A stretch of DNA of 14,845 nt from Maritimibacter sp. (lineage in GTDB: Bacteria; Pseudomonadota; Alphaproteobacteria; Rhodobacterales; Rhodobacteraceae). The notes beneath the pieces were generated by a model, which was not told where the DNA came from, searched no databases, and saw only the letters and a list, made by a program, of their open reading frames with translations. Made by a program: the position numbers and the translations under genes. Location of the stretch: contig DOUP01000207.1 in assembly GCA_003520545.1 (NCBI GenBank), positions 466 to 15,310 of the forward strand, in the 5' to 3' direction. Below, piece by piece: positions 1 through 7,426 of the stretch. The first letter of the stretch is position 1, and the number at the start of each line of letters is the position of its first letter.

Positions 1-329
1 TCGTGATCCCGCAGGCCGAGGACGCCGCCCGCCCCGAGGCCTGGAAAGACGATGCACTGTTCCAGCCCGAAAGCCGCGCAGCCTTCTGGCGGCTCCAGAA
101 CCTCGGTCTGACGGAAGCCTTCCGCGCCCGCACGCAGGCCCCGGAAAACTATACCTTCTGGGATTTCCAGCGCGGCGCATGGCAACGCAACGACGGCATC
201 CGGATCGACCACTTCCTGCTCTCGCCGCAATGTGCCGACCTGTTGACCGACTGCCAGATCGACAAGGAGGTCCGGGGCCGCGAGAAACCCTCAGATCACG
301 TGCCGATCTGGATTAATATCGACGCATAA
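1..329 (+). CDS. xthA: Exodeoxyribonuclease III, C-terminal part (5' end outside window)
   Basis: Only the last ~109 codons are present; the reading frame is open to the left edge, so the real start lies upstream. The fragment carries two hallmarks of the C-terminal half of the exonuclease III/AP-endonuclease family: the IRIDHFLLSP segment (catalytic Asp-His region) and KPSDHVPIWI near the end, which holds the general-base His and its Asp partner. Family knowledge: the enzyme cuts 5' of abasic sites and degrades one strand of duplex DNA 3' to 5' in base-excision repair, with Mg2+. The ending at residue -NIDA and the TAA stop look normal. The next gene starts 3 bases after the stop, so xthA is probably cotranscribed with the nucleoside hydrolase. 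Naming as xthA rests on the C-terminal motifs alone; another EEP-family AP endonuclease is possible. Confidence 0.88.
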   Translation, partial: VIPQAEDAARPEAWKDDALFQPESRAAFWRLQNLGLTEAFRARTQAPENYTFWDFQRGAWQRNDGIRIDHFLLSPQCADLLTDCQIDKEVRGREKPSDHVPIWINIDA

Positions 330-332
330 GAC

Positions 333-1277
333 ATGGCCAGTAAAAGAAAAATCATCATCGACACCGATCCCGGCCAGGATGACGCGGTCGCCATTCTCCT
401 GGCGCTCGCTTCGCCCGAGATCGAGGTGTTGGGCATCACGGCCGTCGCCGGCAACGTGCCCTTGTCCCTGACCGCAAAGAACGCCCGCATCATCTGCGAA
501 GTCGCCGGCAAAGCCGACACCCGTGTCTTCGCGGGCTGTGACCAGCCGATGCGGCGAAACCTCGTCACCGCCGAGCATGTGCATGGCCGGACGGGGCTGG
601 ACGGCCCCGACCTCTGGGAGCCGACAATGCCGATTCAGGATCAACATGCCGTTGATTTCATTATCGAAACCCTGCGATCCGAACCCACCGGCACCGTCAC
701 GCTCGCCACGCTTGGCCCGCTCACCAACGTCGCCACGGCCTTCGATCGCGCGCCTGACATCGTGCCCCGCGTGGCCGAAATCGTCTCCATGGGCGGGGCC
801 TATTTCGAAGTAGGCAACATCACCCCGGCGGCGGAATTCAACATCTACGTCGACCCGGAAGCTGCTGATATCGTGTTCAAATCCGGAACACCTCTCACCC
901 TCATGCCGCTCGACGTGACGCACAAGGCGCTGGTCACCAAGCCCCGCAATGACGCCTTCCGCTCCCTCGGCAACCGCACCGGCGTGTTCACGGCGGAGAT
1001 GACCGAGTTTTTCGAACGCTTCGACAAGGAGAAATACGGCTCCGCGGGTGCCCCGCTCCACGACCCGACCGTCATCGCCTATCTCATCAATCCCGACCTG
1101 TTTTCCGGGCGCCATATCAACGTCGAAGTCGAAACAACCTCCGACCTCACGCTCGGCATGACCGTCGCCGACTGGTGGCGCGTAACCAACCGGCCCGCCA
1201 ACGCGACCTTCATGGGTGATCTGGACGCCGATGGCTTCTTCACGCTTCTGACCGAGCGTCTTGCGCGGCTTCCGTGA
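333..1277 (+). CDS. Nucleoside hydrolase (inosine-uridine-preferring family)
   Basis: A 314-residue protein, the usual size of this family, which hydrolyses the N-glycosidic bond of ribonucleosides to free base plus ribose in nucleoside salvage. Seen in the sequence: the N-terminal Ca2+-binding aspartate cluster DTDPGQDDA (residues 10-18) that defines the family, HGRTGLDG at 84-91, an MGGAY motif near 153-157, an EFN motif at 168-170, and HDP at 243-245, matching the conserved His-Asp near the active site. No signal peptide, so cytoplasmic. The ATG is 3 bases after the xthA stop with no clear Shine-Dalgarno sequence, which suggests translational coupling. Substrate preference (purine, pyrimidine or non-specific) cannot be read from these motifs, so I give no rih/iun symbol. 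Confidence 0.93.
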   Translation: MASKRKIIIDTDPGQDDAVAILLALASPEIEVLGITAVAGNVPLSLTAKNARIICEVAGKADTRVFAGCDQPMRRNLVTAEHVHGRTGLDGPDLWEPTMPIQDQHAVDFIIETLRSEPTGTVTLATLGPLTNVATAFDRAPDIVPRVAEIVSMGGAYFEVGNITPAAEFNIYVDPEAADIVFKSGTPLTLMPLDVTHKALVTKPRNDAFRSLGNRTGVFTAEMTEFFERFDKEKYGSAGAPLHDPTVIAYLINPDLFSGRHINVEVETTSDLTLGMTVADWWRVTNRPANATFMGDLDADGFFTLLTERLARLP

Positions 1278-1295
1278 CATACCTAAGTCTGACCA

Positions 1296-2711
1296 ATGCA
1301 GACGAATTTCGATAATTCCTACGCCCGCCTTCCGGACGCTTTCTATGCCAAGCAACCGCCGGTCCCGGTCGCGAAACCCGAAGTGATCGCGGTTAACGAA
1401 AGCTTGGCGCAGGAGCTTGGTCTCCCGCTTGCCTCTCTCACCGCCGACGTGCTCGCCGGGAATACCCTGCTGGACGGCTCCGAGCCGATCGCGCAGCTTT
1501 ACGCGGGCCACCAGTTCGGCAATTTCGTCCCTCAACTCGGCGACGGACGCGCGGTCTTGTTGGGCGAGGTTATCGACCAGAACGGCAACCGGCGCGACAT
1601 TCAGCTCAAGGGGTCTGGGCGGACACCGTTTTCGCGCGGTGGCGACGGGCGCGCCTGGCTTGGCCCGGTGCTGCGCGAATACGTGGTGTCCGAAGCGATG
1701 CACGCGCTCGGCGTGCCGACCACCCGCGCTCTGGGTGCCGTTACGACAGGCGAAGACGTGATCCGTGAACGCGTGCTTCCGGGCGCGGTTTTGGCCCGTG
1801 TGGCGTCCTCACACATTCGCGTGGGAACGTTTCAGGTGTTTGCCTCGCGCGGCAATGCCGAAGCGACCCGCACGCTCATGGAACACGCCATCGAGCGTCA
1901 TTACCCAGACGCCGATACCCCCTTGGACTTCCTGTCTGCCGTCACCGCCGCGCAAGCCGAACTGATCGCGGCTTGGATGTCCGTGGGCTTCATCCACGGC
2001 GTGATGAACACCGACAACATGGCCATCTCGGGCGAGACCATCGACTATGGGCCCTGCGCCTTCATGGACGCCTACCACCCCAGTACCGTCTTCTCCTCCA
2101 TCGACCAGATGGGCCGCTACGCGTTTCAGAACCAGCCCAACATGGGCATCTGGAACCTCGCGCAACTGGCGTCTTCGCTCCTGCCCTTGATGGATGGGAA
2201 CGACGAAGACAACATAACCGCCGCCGAAGACCGCCTCCACGCGTTTCCCGAGGTTTTCGGTGCGGCCTGGAGCCGCCGTTTCCGCGCGAAAATCGGGCTG
2301 ACGACCGAAGAAGAGGGCGACGGCGCGCTGATCCAGGGCCTGCTGCAACGCATGGCGACGAGCCAGGCGGATTTCACCAATACCTTCCGCGCCCTGGCCA
2401 CCCGGCGCGATGCCTCCAACGAGATCACCGAGGATGGCGCCTGGGACAGCTGGCAGGAGCAATGGGCGGCGCGCCTGTCGCGCGAACCGGGCGATCCAGA
2501 GGCCACAATGCGAGCCGCGAACTCTGCGATCATCCCCCGCAATCACCGGGTTGAACAGATGATCGCAGCGGCGGTCGAGGGCGATTTTGCACCTTTCCAC
2601 CGGATGACCGCAGCCCTCGCCACGCCCTACGAGGACGGGCCGGATACCGCCTATTTCGCGACCGCCCCCCTGCCCGACGAACGGGTCGCGCGGACCTTCT
2701 GCGGAACCTGA
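1296..2711 (+). CDS. selO: SelO/YdiU family protein adenylyltransferase (AMPylase pseudokinase)
   Basis: A 471-residue protein of typical length for bacterial SelO (also called YdiU or UPF0061). Family knowledge: a kinase-like fold with flipped ATP that transfers AMP to Ser/Thr/Tyr of proteins, linked to redox-stress control. Visible motifs: GHQFGNFVPQLGDGRA (71-86), LKGSGRTPFSRGGDGRA (104-120) with the nucleotide-contacting Lys105, the arginine-rich RERVLPGAVLAR segment (157-168), HGVMNTDNM (234-242) with the probable catalytic Asp240, and DYGP (250-253) with the metal-binding Asp. The C-terminus ends FCGT: Cys469 is third from the end, the position held by selenocysteine in eukaryotic SelO. 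The start 18 bases after the nucleoside hydrolase has no strong ribosome site. The TGA stop abuts the stop of the opposing membrane-protein gene. Confidence 0.96.
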   Translation: MQTNFDNSYARLPDAFYAKQPPVPVAKPEVIAVNESLAQELGLPLASLTADVLAGNTLLDGSEPIAQLYAGHQFGNFVPQLGDGRAVLLGEVIDQNGNRRDIQLKGSGRTPFSRGGDGRAWLGPVLREYVVSEAMHALGVPTTRALGAVTTGEDVIRERVLPGAVLARVASSHIRVGTFQVFASRGNAEATRTLMEHAIERHYPDADTPLDFLSAVTAAQAELIAAWMSVGFIHGVMNTDNMAISGETIDYGPCAFMDAYHPSTVFSSIDQMGRYAFQNQPNMGIWNLAQLASSLLPLMDGNDEDNITAAEDRLHAFPEVFGAAWSRRFRAKIGLTTEEEGDGALIQGLLQRMATSQADFTNTFRALATRRDASNEITEDGAWDSWQEQWAARLSREPGDPEATMRAANSAIIPRNHRVEQMIAAAVEGDFAPFHRMTAALATPYEDGPDTAYFATAPLPDERVARTFCGT

Positions 2712-3464
2712 TCAGTCCTTGGGCTTGCCGCGTTTGATCTGGTCGCGCACGGCGGCTTCAATCTCGTCCAGTTTCGTGGTGATCTGCTGCGTCCGCTCGT
2801 CGATGTCATCTTCGAACATGCGTTTGCGACGCTGGATGAAGCGTTTGTTCCGGCTCAGGAATTCCGCAATGACCCCCGGCAACCCACGCCGCGCCCGCCC
2901 CTTGAGATAGGCAAACCCCGTTGCCGCGCCCAACGCCGCGCCAACGGTATCGACCATGAGATCGGTCATCGTGTCGGTCAGCCCGGATTTCTGCATGTTC
3001 ATGCCGAAAACCTGGTCCATACAGAACTCGAAAATCTCCCACAGCGCCCCGATTGACAGAGCGATTGCAAAGGCAATGATCGCCACCGCGTAGGGCGGCG
3101 CGGCATAACGGTCACCTTCGAACATCAACAGCGTAAAGACCACGCCGACGATGCCGAAGCCGACCGCAGAAGAGCCGTGCAACGCGATATCCCACCACCA
3201 GAACCGATTGTAGAAGTCGAATGCCTCGCCCAGGAAAATCGTGCCAAACAGGAAGAACACGATATAGGCATAGAAGTAGATCGGAATTTTCAGTTGCCAG
3301 CGTTCGGCCATGACCAGGGGGGCAATGGTCAATCCCAAGGTCGCAAGCCCCACGAAGGCGATCATGTAATCGCCCAGCGCGGTCGCCACCACGACCGCCA
3401 AAACGAGGATAACCCAGATACTCTTGGTGACGATGGATTGTTGGGACCAGAACATCCACGACAC
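2712..3464 (-). CDS. Multi-pass inner-membrane protein, DUF2238/YjdF-like
   Basis: A 250-residue protein with an N-terminal membrane domain (about six hydrophobic segments from residue 15 to 190) and a charged cytoplasmic tail rich in Arg, Lys, Asp and Glu that is probably helical. Conserved-looking polar residues sit in the membrane part: a WWWDIALHGSSA segment, ALWEIFEFCMDQVFG and the TDTMTDLMVDTVGA stretch. The His/Trp-Glu/Asp-Asp arrangement resembles the DUF2238 (YjdF) family, with some similarity to VanZ-like proteins; no biochemical role is established that I can name. A GTG at 3464 directly follows an in-frame TAA; the ATG at 3455 is an equally possible start, and neither has a clear ribosome site. 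The gene is convergent with selO with no gap and divergent from the phosphodiesterase gene. Confidence 0.85.
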   Translation of the reverse strand: MSWMFWSQQSIVTKSIWVILVLAVVVATALGDYMIAFVGLATLGLTIAPLVMAERWQLKIPIYFYAYIVFFLFGTIFLGEAFDFYNRFWWWDIALHGSSAVGFGIVGVVFTLLMFEGDRYAAPPYAVAIIAFAIALSIGALWEIFEFCMDQVFGMNMQKSGLTDTMTDLMVDTVGAALGAATGFAYLKGRARRGLPGVIAEFLSRNKRFIQRRKRMFEDDIDERTQQITTKLDEIEAAVRDQIKRGKPKD

Positions 3465-3485
3465 TTAGTCGCAGGGGAACGGCTC

Positions 3486-3515
3486 TTCAATTCCCGCGTT
3501 GAACTCCGACATAAT
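3486..3515 (+). promoter_or_regulatory. Candidate promoter for the endonuclease/exonuclease/phosphatase gene
   Basis: TTCAAT (3486-3491) lies 18 bases before CATAAT (3510-3515), which matches five of six positions of the TATAAT -10 consensus; the -35 match is weak. A transcript from here would start near 3522, inside the first palindrome, and carry both hairpins of 3516-3620 in its leader. This is a by-eye match only. Confidence 0.25.
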
Positions 3516-3620
3516 GCGTTTCGGGACAAGTTTGTCTCACGAGCTTGTCCCGAAGCGCGGGAAACGCTCCCATGTTGCGCGGCGTTTCGAGCCAAACCTG
3601 TTTCAGGTTCAACTCGAAAC
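3516..3620. repeat. Compound palindromic (REP/BIME-like) intergenic element
   Basis: Two inverted repeats lie side by side between divergent genes. Palindrome 1: TTCGGGACAAG (3520-3530) and CTTGTCCCGAA (3544-3554), perfect 11-base arms with a 13-base loop. Palindrome 2: GTTTCGAG (3584-3591) with CTCGAAAC (3613-3620), enclosing AACCTG (3595-3600) and CAGGTT (3604-3609) around a TTT loop, giving an 8-bp stem, a 3x3 internal loop and a 6-bp stem. The heptamer GCGTTTC occurs at 3516-3522 and 3582-3588, and its complement GAAACGC at 3561-3567, linking the two units. The architecture resembles paired REP elements; a structured mRNA leader is the alternative. It is not a terminator for either flanking gene, since both are transcribed away from it. 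Confidence 0.65.
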
Positions 3621-3638
3621 ACTTTAATGAAAAGAACG

Positions 3639-4346
3639 ATGAAACTGGCCAGTTACAATATCCGAAAAGCCGTGGGGACCGACCGACGGCGCGACCCGCA
3701 CCGGGTCATCGAGGTCATCAATAGCCTCGACGCGGATGTCGTTGTCTTGCAGGAGGCCGACCGCCGCCTGGGCCCTCGCCCGACGGCTTTGCCGCACGGG
3801 ATGCTTGCAGACCATACCGATTTCGTGGCCGCAGACCTTGGGCAAAGCAAAGTCTCGCTCGGTTGGCACGGCAATGCGGTCCTGGTGCGCAAGGGGCATA
3901 GGGTCACCCGCGTGGATCGGTATCACCTGCCCTCGCTCGAACCCCGCGGCGCGGTCGCGGTGGAGATCGACAACACGCTCACGGTCGTCGGGGCGCACCT
4001 GGGGTTGAGGCGAAAGAACCGGCACGAACAAATCCGGGCCTTGCGGGGCTATCTGGCCAAGCGCACCCTGCCTTCCGTCATCCTCGGCGACTTCAACGAA
4101 TGGTCGCGCCGCAGGGGCATGGAAGAATTCGCCCGCGAGTTCGAGCTTCACGCCCCCGGTGCCTCTTATCCGACCTTTCGCCCGACGGGGCACCTTGACC
4201 GGATCGCCTATTCGCCGGAGCTCACCTTCCTGCATGCAGGCGTCCACGACACGCAACTGGCGCGCGTGGCGTCCGATCATCTACCGATATGGGTGGAGTT
4301 CGACCTCACGCAACGGGTTGACGGCGCGGTCGTGGCGACCGGTTGA
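3639..4346 (+). CDS. Endonuclease/exonuclease/phosphatase (EEP) family protein
   Basis: A 235-residue protein counted from the ATG at 3639. It carries the complete set of EEP-fold metal and catalytic motifs: SYN with Asn7, LQEAD with the metal-binding Glu39, GDFNEW in the middle-to-late part, LDRIAYS, and the C-terminal ASDHLPIWVEF with the catalytic Asp-His. Family knowledge: metal-dependent phosphodiesterases acting on DNA, phosphoinositides, sphingomyelin or lipids; the substrate here cannot be assigned. No signal peptide or membrane segment, so probably cytoplasmic. An in-frame ATG four codons earlier (3627) is an alternative start; the frame is open much further upstream, but that part lies in intergenic palindromes and antisense to the membrane-protein gene, so I exclude it. 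The 3' end overlaps the opposing EamA gene by 41 bases. Confidence 0.9.
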   Translation: MKLASYNIRKAVGTDRRRDPHRVIEVINSLDADVVVLQEADRRLGPRPTALPHGMLADHTDFVAADLGQSKVSLGWHGNAVLVRKGHRVTRVDRYHLPSLEPRGAVAVEIDNTLTVVGAHLGLRRKNRHEQIRALRGYLAKRTLPSVILGDFNEWSRRRGMEEFAREFELHAPGASYPTFRPTGHLDRIAYSPELTFLHAGVHDTQLARVASDHLPIWVEFDLTQRVDGAVVATG

Positions 4347-5217
4347 TCAACACGATCCCGCCCGCAACGAGCGCTAATTTCAGCGCGATGGACCATGACA
4401 TCGGCTCATCCAGCACCAGCCACCCCATACCGACCGAAATGATCGGCGTCACGAAGGCAAAAGACGCGATGGCCGAGGCTTTGTAGTGCCCGAGGAGCAA
4501 GAACCACGCGAGGAAGGCGCCAGCGGCGACAAAGACCGTCTGGTATCCCAGGCCGAGCCAGTGCCACCCCGTCACGTCGCGGATAAAGGGACCGAAAAAG
4601 AGCGCAAGGACCAGTAGCACGGGTCCGGAAACCAACAACTGCCAGAACATCTGCATCTCGGGGCTGATACGGTTGAGCGGCGTGATCCGCGCCAGAAGTG
4701 CAACGCCCATCCAGCCGAAAGCCCCCACGAGCGCAGCCAGGTCGCCCCAGATATTTGCCTTGCCAACCACGCCTGCGTCGCGGTCTGCAATCGCCCAGAC
4801 AACCGCGCCGAAAGCCATGATCAGACCGGTCAGCTTCACGGGGGTCAACCCCTCGCCCGGAAGCAGGAAATGCGCAGCCAGCGCCATCCAGACCGGCATC
4901 GAATAGAAGATAACCGAGGTGCGCGTGACCGATGTCAGGTCAAGCGCGACGAAAAGGCCAAGGAATTCGAGCGAAAAAACGAGACCGATCACGAAACCCC
5001 AGAACACCGTCCCCTTGCGGAAATCCAGTTTCTGCTGCCGCCAGAGCATCCAGAGATACACGCAAAGCGCAGCCCCGATCGAGCGCAAACCCGCCGCGAA
5101 GACAGGTTGAAGTCCCACGTTCACCAGCTTGATGACGACATGATTCAACCCGAGCAGAAGCGAGATCACCATCAGTGAACTCACCCCGAACAGGTCCAGA
5201 TTTCGTTTCTCTTCCAT
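4306..5217 (-). CDS. EamA/DMT-superfamily transporter
   Basis: A 303-residue, very hydrophobic protein with about ten transmembrane helices in two EamA repeats, the standard arrangement of drug/metabolite transporters of the inner membrane. N-terminal repeat: residues ~10-140, including the AAGLRSIGAALCVYL and LTSVTRTSVIFYSMPVWMAL regions typical of EamA. C-terminal repeat: ~150-295, including ASAIASFAFVTPIISVGMGW and LVLDEPMSW. The short positively charged tail (SPRPRRQPVA) should be cytoplasmic. Substrate unknown; family members export amino acids, nucleotides or other small metabolites. I chose the ATG at 5217 (MEEKRN) over an upstream TTG at 5253 because EamA proteins usually start close to the first helix. 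It shares a 113-base divergent intergenic region with the antiporter gene and overlaps the EEP gene tail to tail. Confidence 0.93.
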   Translation of the reverse strand: MEEKRNLDLFGVSSLMVISLLLGLNHVVIKLVNVGLQPVFAAGLRSIGAALCVYLWMLWRQQKLDFRKGTVFWGFVIGLVFSLEFLGLFVALDLTSVTRTSVIFYSMPVWMALAAHFLLPGEGLTPVKLTGLIMAFGAVVWAIADRDAGVVGKANIWGDLAALVGAFGWMGVALLARITPLNRISPEMQMFWQLLVSGPVLLVLALFFGPFIRDVTGWHWLGLGYQTVFVAAGAFLAWFLLLGHYKASAIASFAFVTPIISVGMGWLVLDEPMSWSIALKLALVAGGIVLINRSPRPRRQPVA

Positions 5218-5330
5218 GGGCGGGAGAGAACGTTGCAATCGCGACGAAGTCAATCAGGCCGTCACGTCCTTTCTGTTTGCCGCCGCACAGACCCGTGATA
5301 GCAAAGATCAAATCCGCGCAGAGAGTGCCC

Positions 5331-6596
5331 ATGTCCATTTTACAGATCACCTCGCTTCTCATCGTGCTGGCCGGAGCCTTCGGCACCGTCAATTACCTGT
5401 TTCTCAAACTCCCCTCCTCGATCGGTATCCTCGTTGTATCGCTCCTGGCGTCGCTTGTTGTCTTAGGGCTGGAAGCGCTGTTTCCCGTGCTGAACATGGC
5501 CGAACAGGTCAACGCACTGGTGGCGGACATCGACTTTTCCGAAGCACTTCTGGAGGGGATGCTGGGCCTCCTGCTCTTCGCCGGGGCGCTCCACGTGAAA
5601 ATCAGCGACCTGCGCGACCAATGGCGGTTGGTGTTTCTCATGGCGACCATGGGTGTGGCGCTCTCCACCATGATCGTCGGGGTCGGGTTCCACTGGATCA
5701 CGGGGATGCCGTTTCTTATCGCGCTGGTTTTTGGCGCCTTGATTTCGCCAACGGACCCGGTCGCGGTGCTGGGTGTTCTGCGCGAAGCCTCCTTGCGAAA
5801 GACGCTGGAAACCAAGATCGCAGGCGAGTCGCTGTTCAACGACGGGGTCGGCTACGTGGTTTACCTTGTCCTCGTGGGTCTCGCCTTTCCGGTGGTTGCC
5901 GGTCAAGGCGACGGCGGGCACGGCGGTGGCGGGCTGGGCGATGCGACCCGGCTGTTTTTCCAGGAGGCGCTGGGCGGGGCGCTTTTGGGTCTCGTCCTCG
6001 GCTGGCTCACCTTCCGCGTCATGCGGCTTATCGACGATTATTCCCTCGAAGTCCTGATCACCCTTGGCCTTGCCTTCGGCGGCTACGAGCTTGCCGTTGC
6101 GCTTCACGTCTCTGCCCCCATCATGGCAGTGACCGCCGGTCTCCTGATCGGTGACGTTGGCGCAAAGCACGGGATGAGCAAACGCACCCGCGAATACGTC
6201 GAGGCCTTCTGGCGGCTGATCGACGAAATCCTGAACGCGGTGCTGTTCCTCATGATCGGGTTCGAGATCTTCCTCGTCACCTTTGACACCACCACCGTGG
6301 TCGCAGGTATCGCCGCCATCGCGCTCGCTCTCGTCGCACGTCTCGCCGCAGTGGCCATCCCGGTCCTGATCCTCAAACCGTTCCGCGTCTTTTCGCCCGG
6401 TGTGATCCCGATCATGACCTGGGGCGGGCTGAAGGGCGGCATCTCGGTCGCGCTGGCCCTGTCCTTGCCCGAGAGCGAGTGGAAGACCCTGATCCTCGCC
6501 GCCACTTACATCGTGGTCATCTTCTCGATCATCGTGCAGGGTCTGACCGTCAAACGCCTCGCCAACCGCGTGGGCCGCGAACCGGAGCTTATGTAA
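5331..6596 (+). CDS. CPA1-type monovalent cation/proton antiporter (NhaP-like)
   Basis: A 421-residue membrane protein with roughly twelve hydrophobic segments. It has the hallmarks of the sodium/proton exchanger (CPA1/NhaP) family: GALISPTDPVAVLGVL (135-150) with the TDP of the unwound ion-binding helix, and AGESLFNDGVGYV (164-176) with the Asn170-Asp171 pair expected to bind Na+/H+. Family knowledge: exchanges cytoplasmic Na+ or K+ for H+, serving pH and salt tolerance. A Gly/His-rich loop (GDGGHGGGGLGD, about 193-204) sits between helices. Unlike longer relatives, there is no large C-terminal cytoplasmic regulatory domain. The ATG at 5331 is preceded by GAGAG (5321-5325) at good spacing; the open frame extending to 5175 covers the divergent intergenic region and is not coding. 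Its TAA overlaps the ATG of the next gene by one base. Confidence 0.94.
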   Translation: MSILQITSLLIVLAGAFGTVNYLFLKLPSSIGILVVSLLASLVVLGLEALFPVLNMAEQVNALVADIDFSEALLEGMLGLLLFAGALHVKISDLRDQWRLVFLMATMGVALSTMIVGVGFHWITGMPFLIALVFGALISPTDPVAVLGVLREASLRKTLETKIAGESLFNDGVGYVVYLVLVGLAFPVVAGQGDGGHGGGGLGDATRLFFQEALGGALLGLVLGWLTFRVMRLIDDYSLEVLITLGLAFGGYELAVALHVSAPIMAVTAGLLIGDVGAKHGMSKRTREYVEAFWRLIDEILNAVLFLMIGFEIFLVTFDTTTVVAGIAAIALALVARLAAVAIPVLILKPFRVFSPGVIPIMTWGGLKGGISVALALSLPESEWKTLILAATYIVVIFSIIVQGLTVKRLANRVGREPELM

Positions 6597-7426
6597 TGCA
6601 GTATTTTGTCTATGACGTCTTCACCGACACCCCGTTTGGCGGCAATCAATTGGCAGTCATTCCCGACGCCTCCGGCCTGTCCGATGCGGATATGCTGACC
6701 ATCGCCCGCGAGTTCAACTTCTCAGAAACAAGTTTCGTGTTGCCGCCGGAAAATCCCGCCCACACGGCGCGGGTGCGATACTTCACCCCCACGCGCGAGC
6801 TGCCCTTTGCAGGGCATCCCACCATTGGCACGGCCATCATGTTGTCAGATCTTGGCGGCGGTGAGGACATGGTTCTGGAGCTGGGCGTCGGGCCGCTGGT
6901 TGCAAAAGCCAAAGACGGTGCCGCCTCTTTTGTGACAGAGTATCCGTTGGACATAAAAGGCAAACCCGACATCACCTTGGTGGCCCGCGCCATGGGCTGT
7001 TCACCGGACGTTATTCTATCACAACCGGTGCTGGCCTCGCTCGGCGGGGATTTCGTTTTCGCCCAAGTGAAAGACCGCAAAACTCTGTCTAAGCTTTCGC
7101 CGAATTTGGATGCGATGCGCGAGGGGAGCGCGCTTTTCCCCGGCAATCACGACTTTGCAGTCTATCCTTGGGTGGACGAAGGCGATGTTATTCATGCACG
7201 CATGTTTGCGCCTTTGGATGGCACTCCCGAAGACCCGGCCACCGGGTCCGCCGCCGCCCCGCTTGTTGCCCTTTTGTGCAAATGGCGCGGCAAACCCGTC
7301 GATATCACCATTCATCAAGGCGATGATATGGGCCGCCCGTCACGGATTGAGCTTAAGGCCGAACCCGGTCGTGTCACCGTCGCGGGAAAAGCCGTAAAAG
7401 TGATGGAAGGCCGCCTGACCGTTTGA
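6596..7426 (+). CDS. PhzF-family isomerase/epimerase-like protein
   Basis: A 276-residue protein of the usual PhzF length (two diaminopimelate-epimerase-like halves). Visible: VFTDTPFGGNQLAV (8-21), FNFSETSFVLPP with Glu44 at the catalytic position known from PhzF, RYFTPTRELPFAGHPTIG (about 61-78), and DPATGSAA in the second half, the family's glycine-rich ligand-binding loop. Family knowledge: PhzF isomerises a phenazine precursor, but most homologues are of unknown substrate and many bacteria lacking phenazine genes have one; there are no phenazine genes here. The ATG overlaps the antiporter stop (TAATG at 6594-6598) and GGAG at 6584-6587 can serve as ribosome site, so the two are cotranscribed. 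It ends flush with the opposing deiodinase-like gene. GC is lower than in the antiporter. Confidence 0.93.
   Translation: MQYFVYDVFTDTPFGGNQLAVIPDASGLSDADMLTIAREFNFSETSFVLPPENPAHTARVRYFTPTRELPFAGHPTIGTAIMLSDLGGGEDMVLELGVGPLVAKAKDGAASFVTEYPLDIKGKPDITLVARAMGCSPDVILSQPVLASLGGDFVFAQVKDRKTLSKLSPNLDAMREGSALFPGNHDFAVYPWVDEGDVIHARMFAPLDGTPEDPATGSAAAPLVALLCKWRGKPVDITIHQGDDMGRPSRIELKAEPGRVTVAGKAVKVMEGRLTV

Noticed and set aside
291..1703. 470-codon open frame on the minus strand opposite the nucleoside hydrolase and selO
   Set aside because: It lies opposite two clearly identified genes, crosses their junction, has an Arg/Gly/Asp/Val-rich composition typical of antisense shadow frames, and shows no domain.
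3177..3626. Upstream extension (150 codons) of the EEP-family reading frame
   Set aside because: It runs antisense to the membrane-protein gene and through the palindromic intergenic element; EEP motifs begin only after the ATGs at 3627/3639, so it is a chance open frame in GC-rich DNA.
5218..5330. Promoters in the divergent EamA/antiporter spacer
   Set aside because: Partial matches such as TTGCCG-16-TAGCAA on the plus strand and TTGACT-17-TTCTCT on the minus strand exist, but none has two good boxes; I cannot support a specific call.
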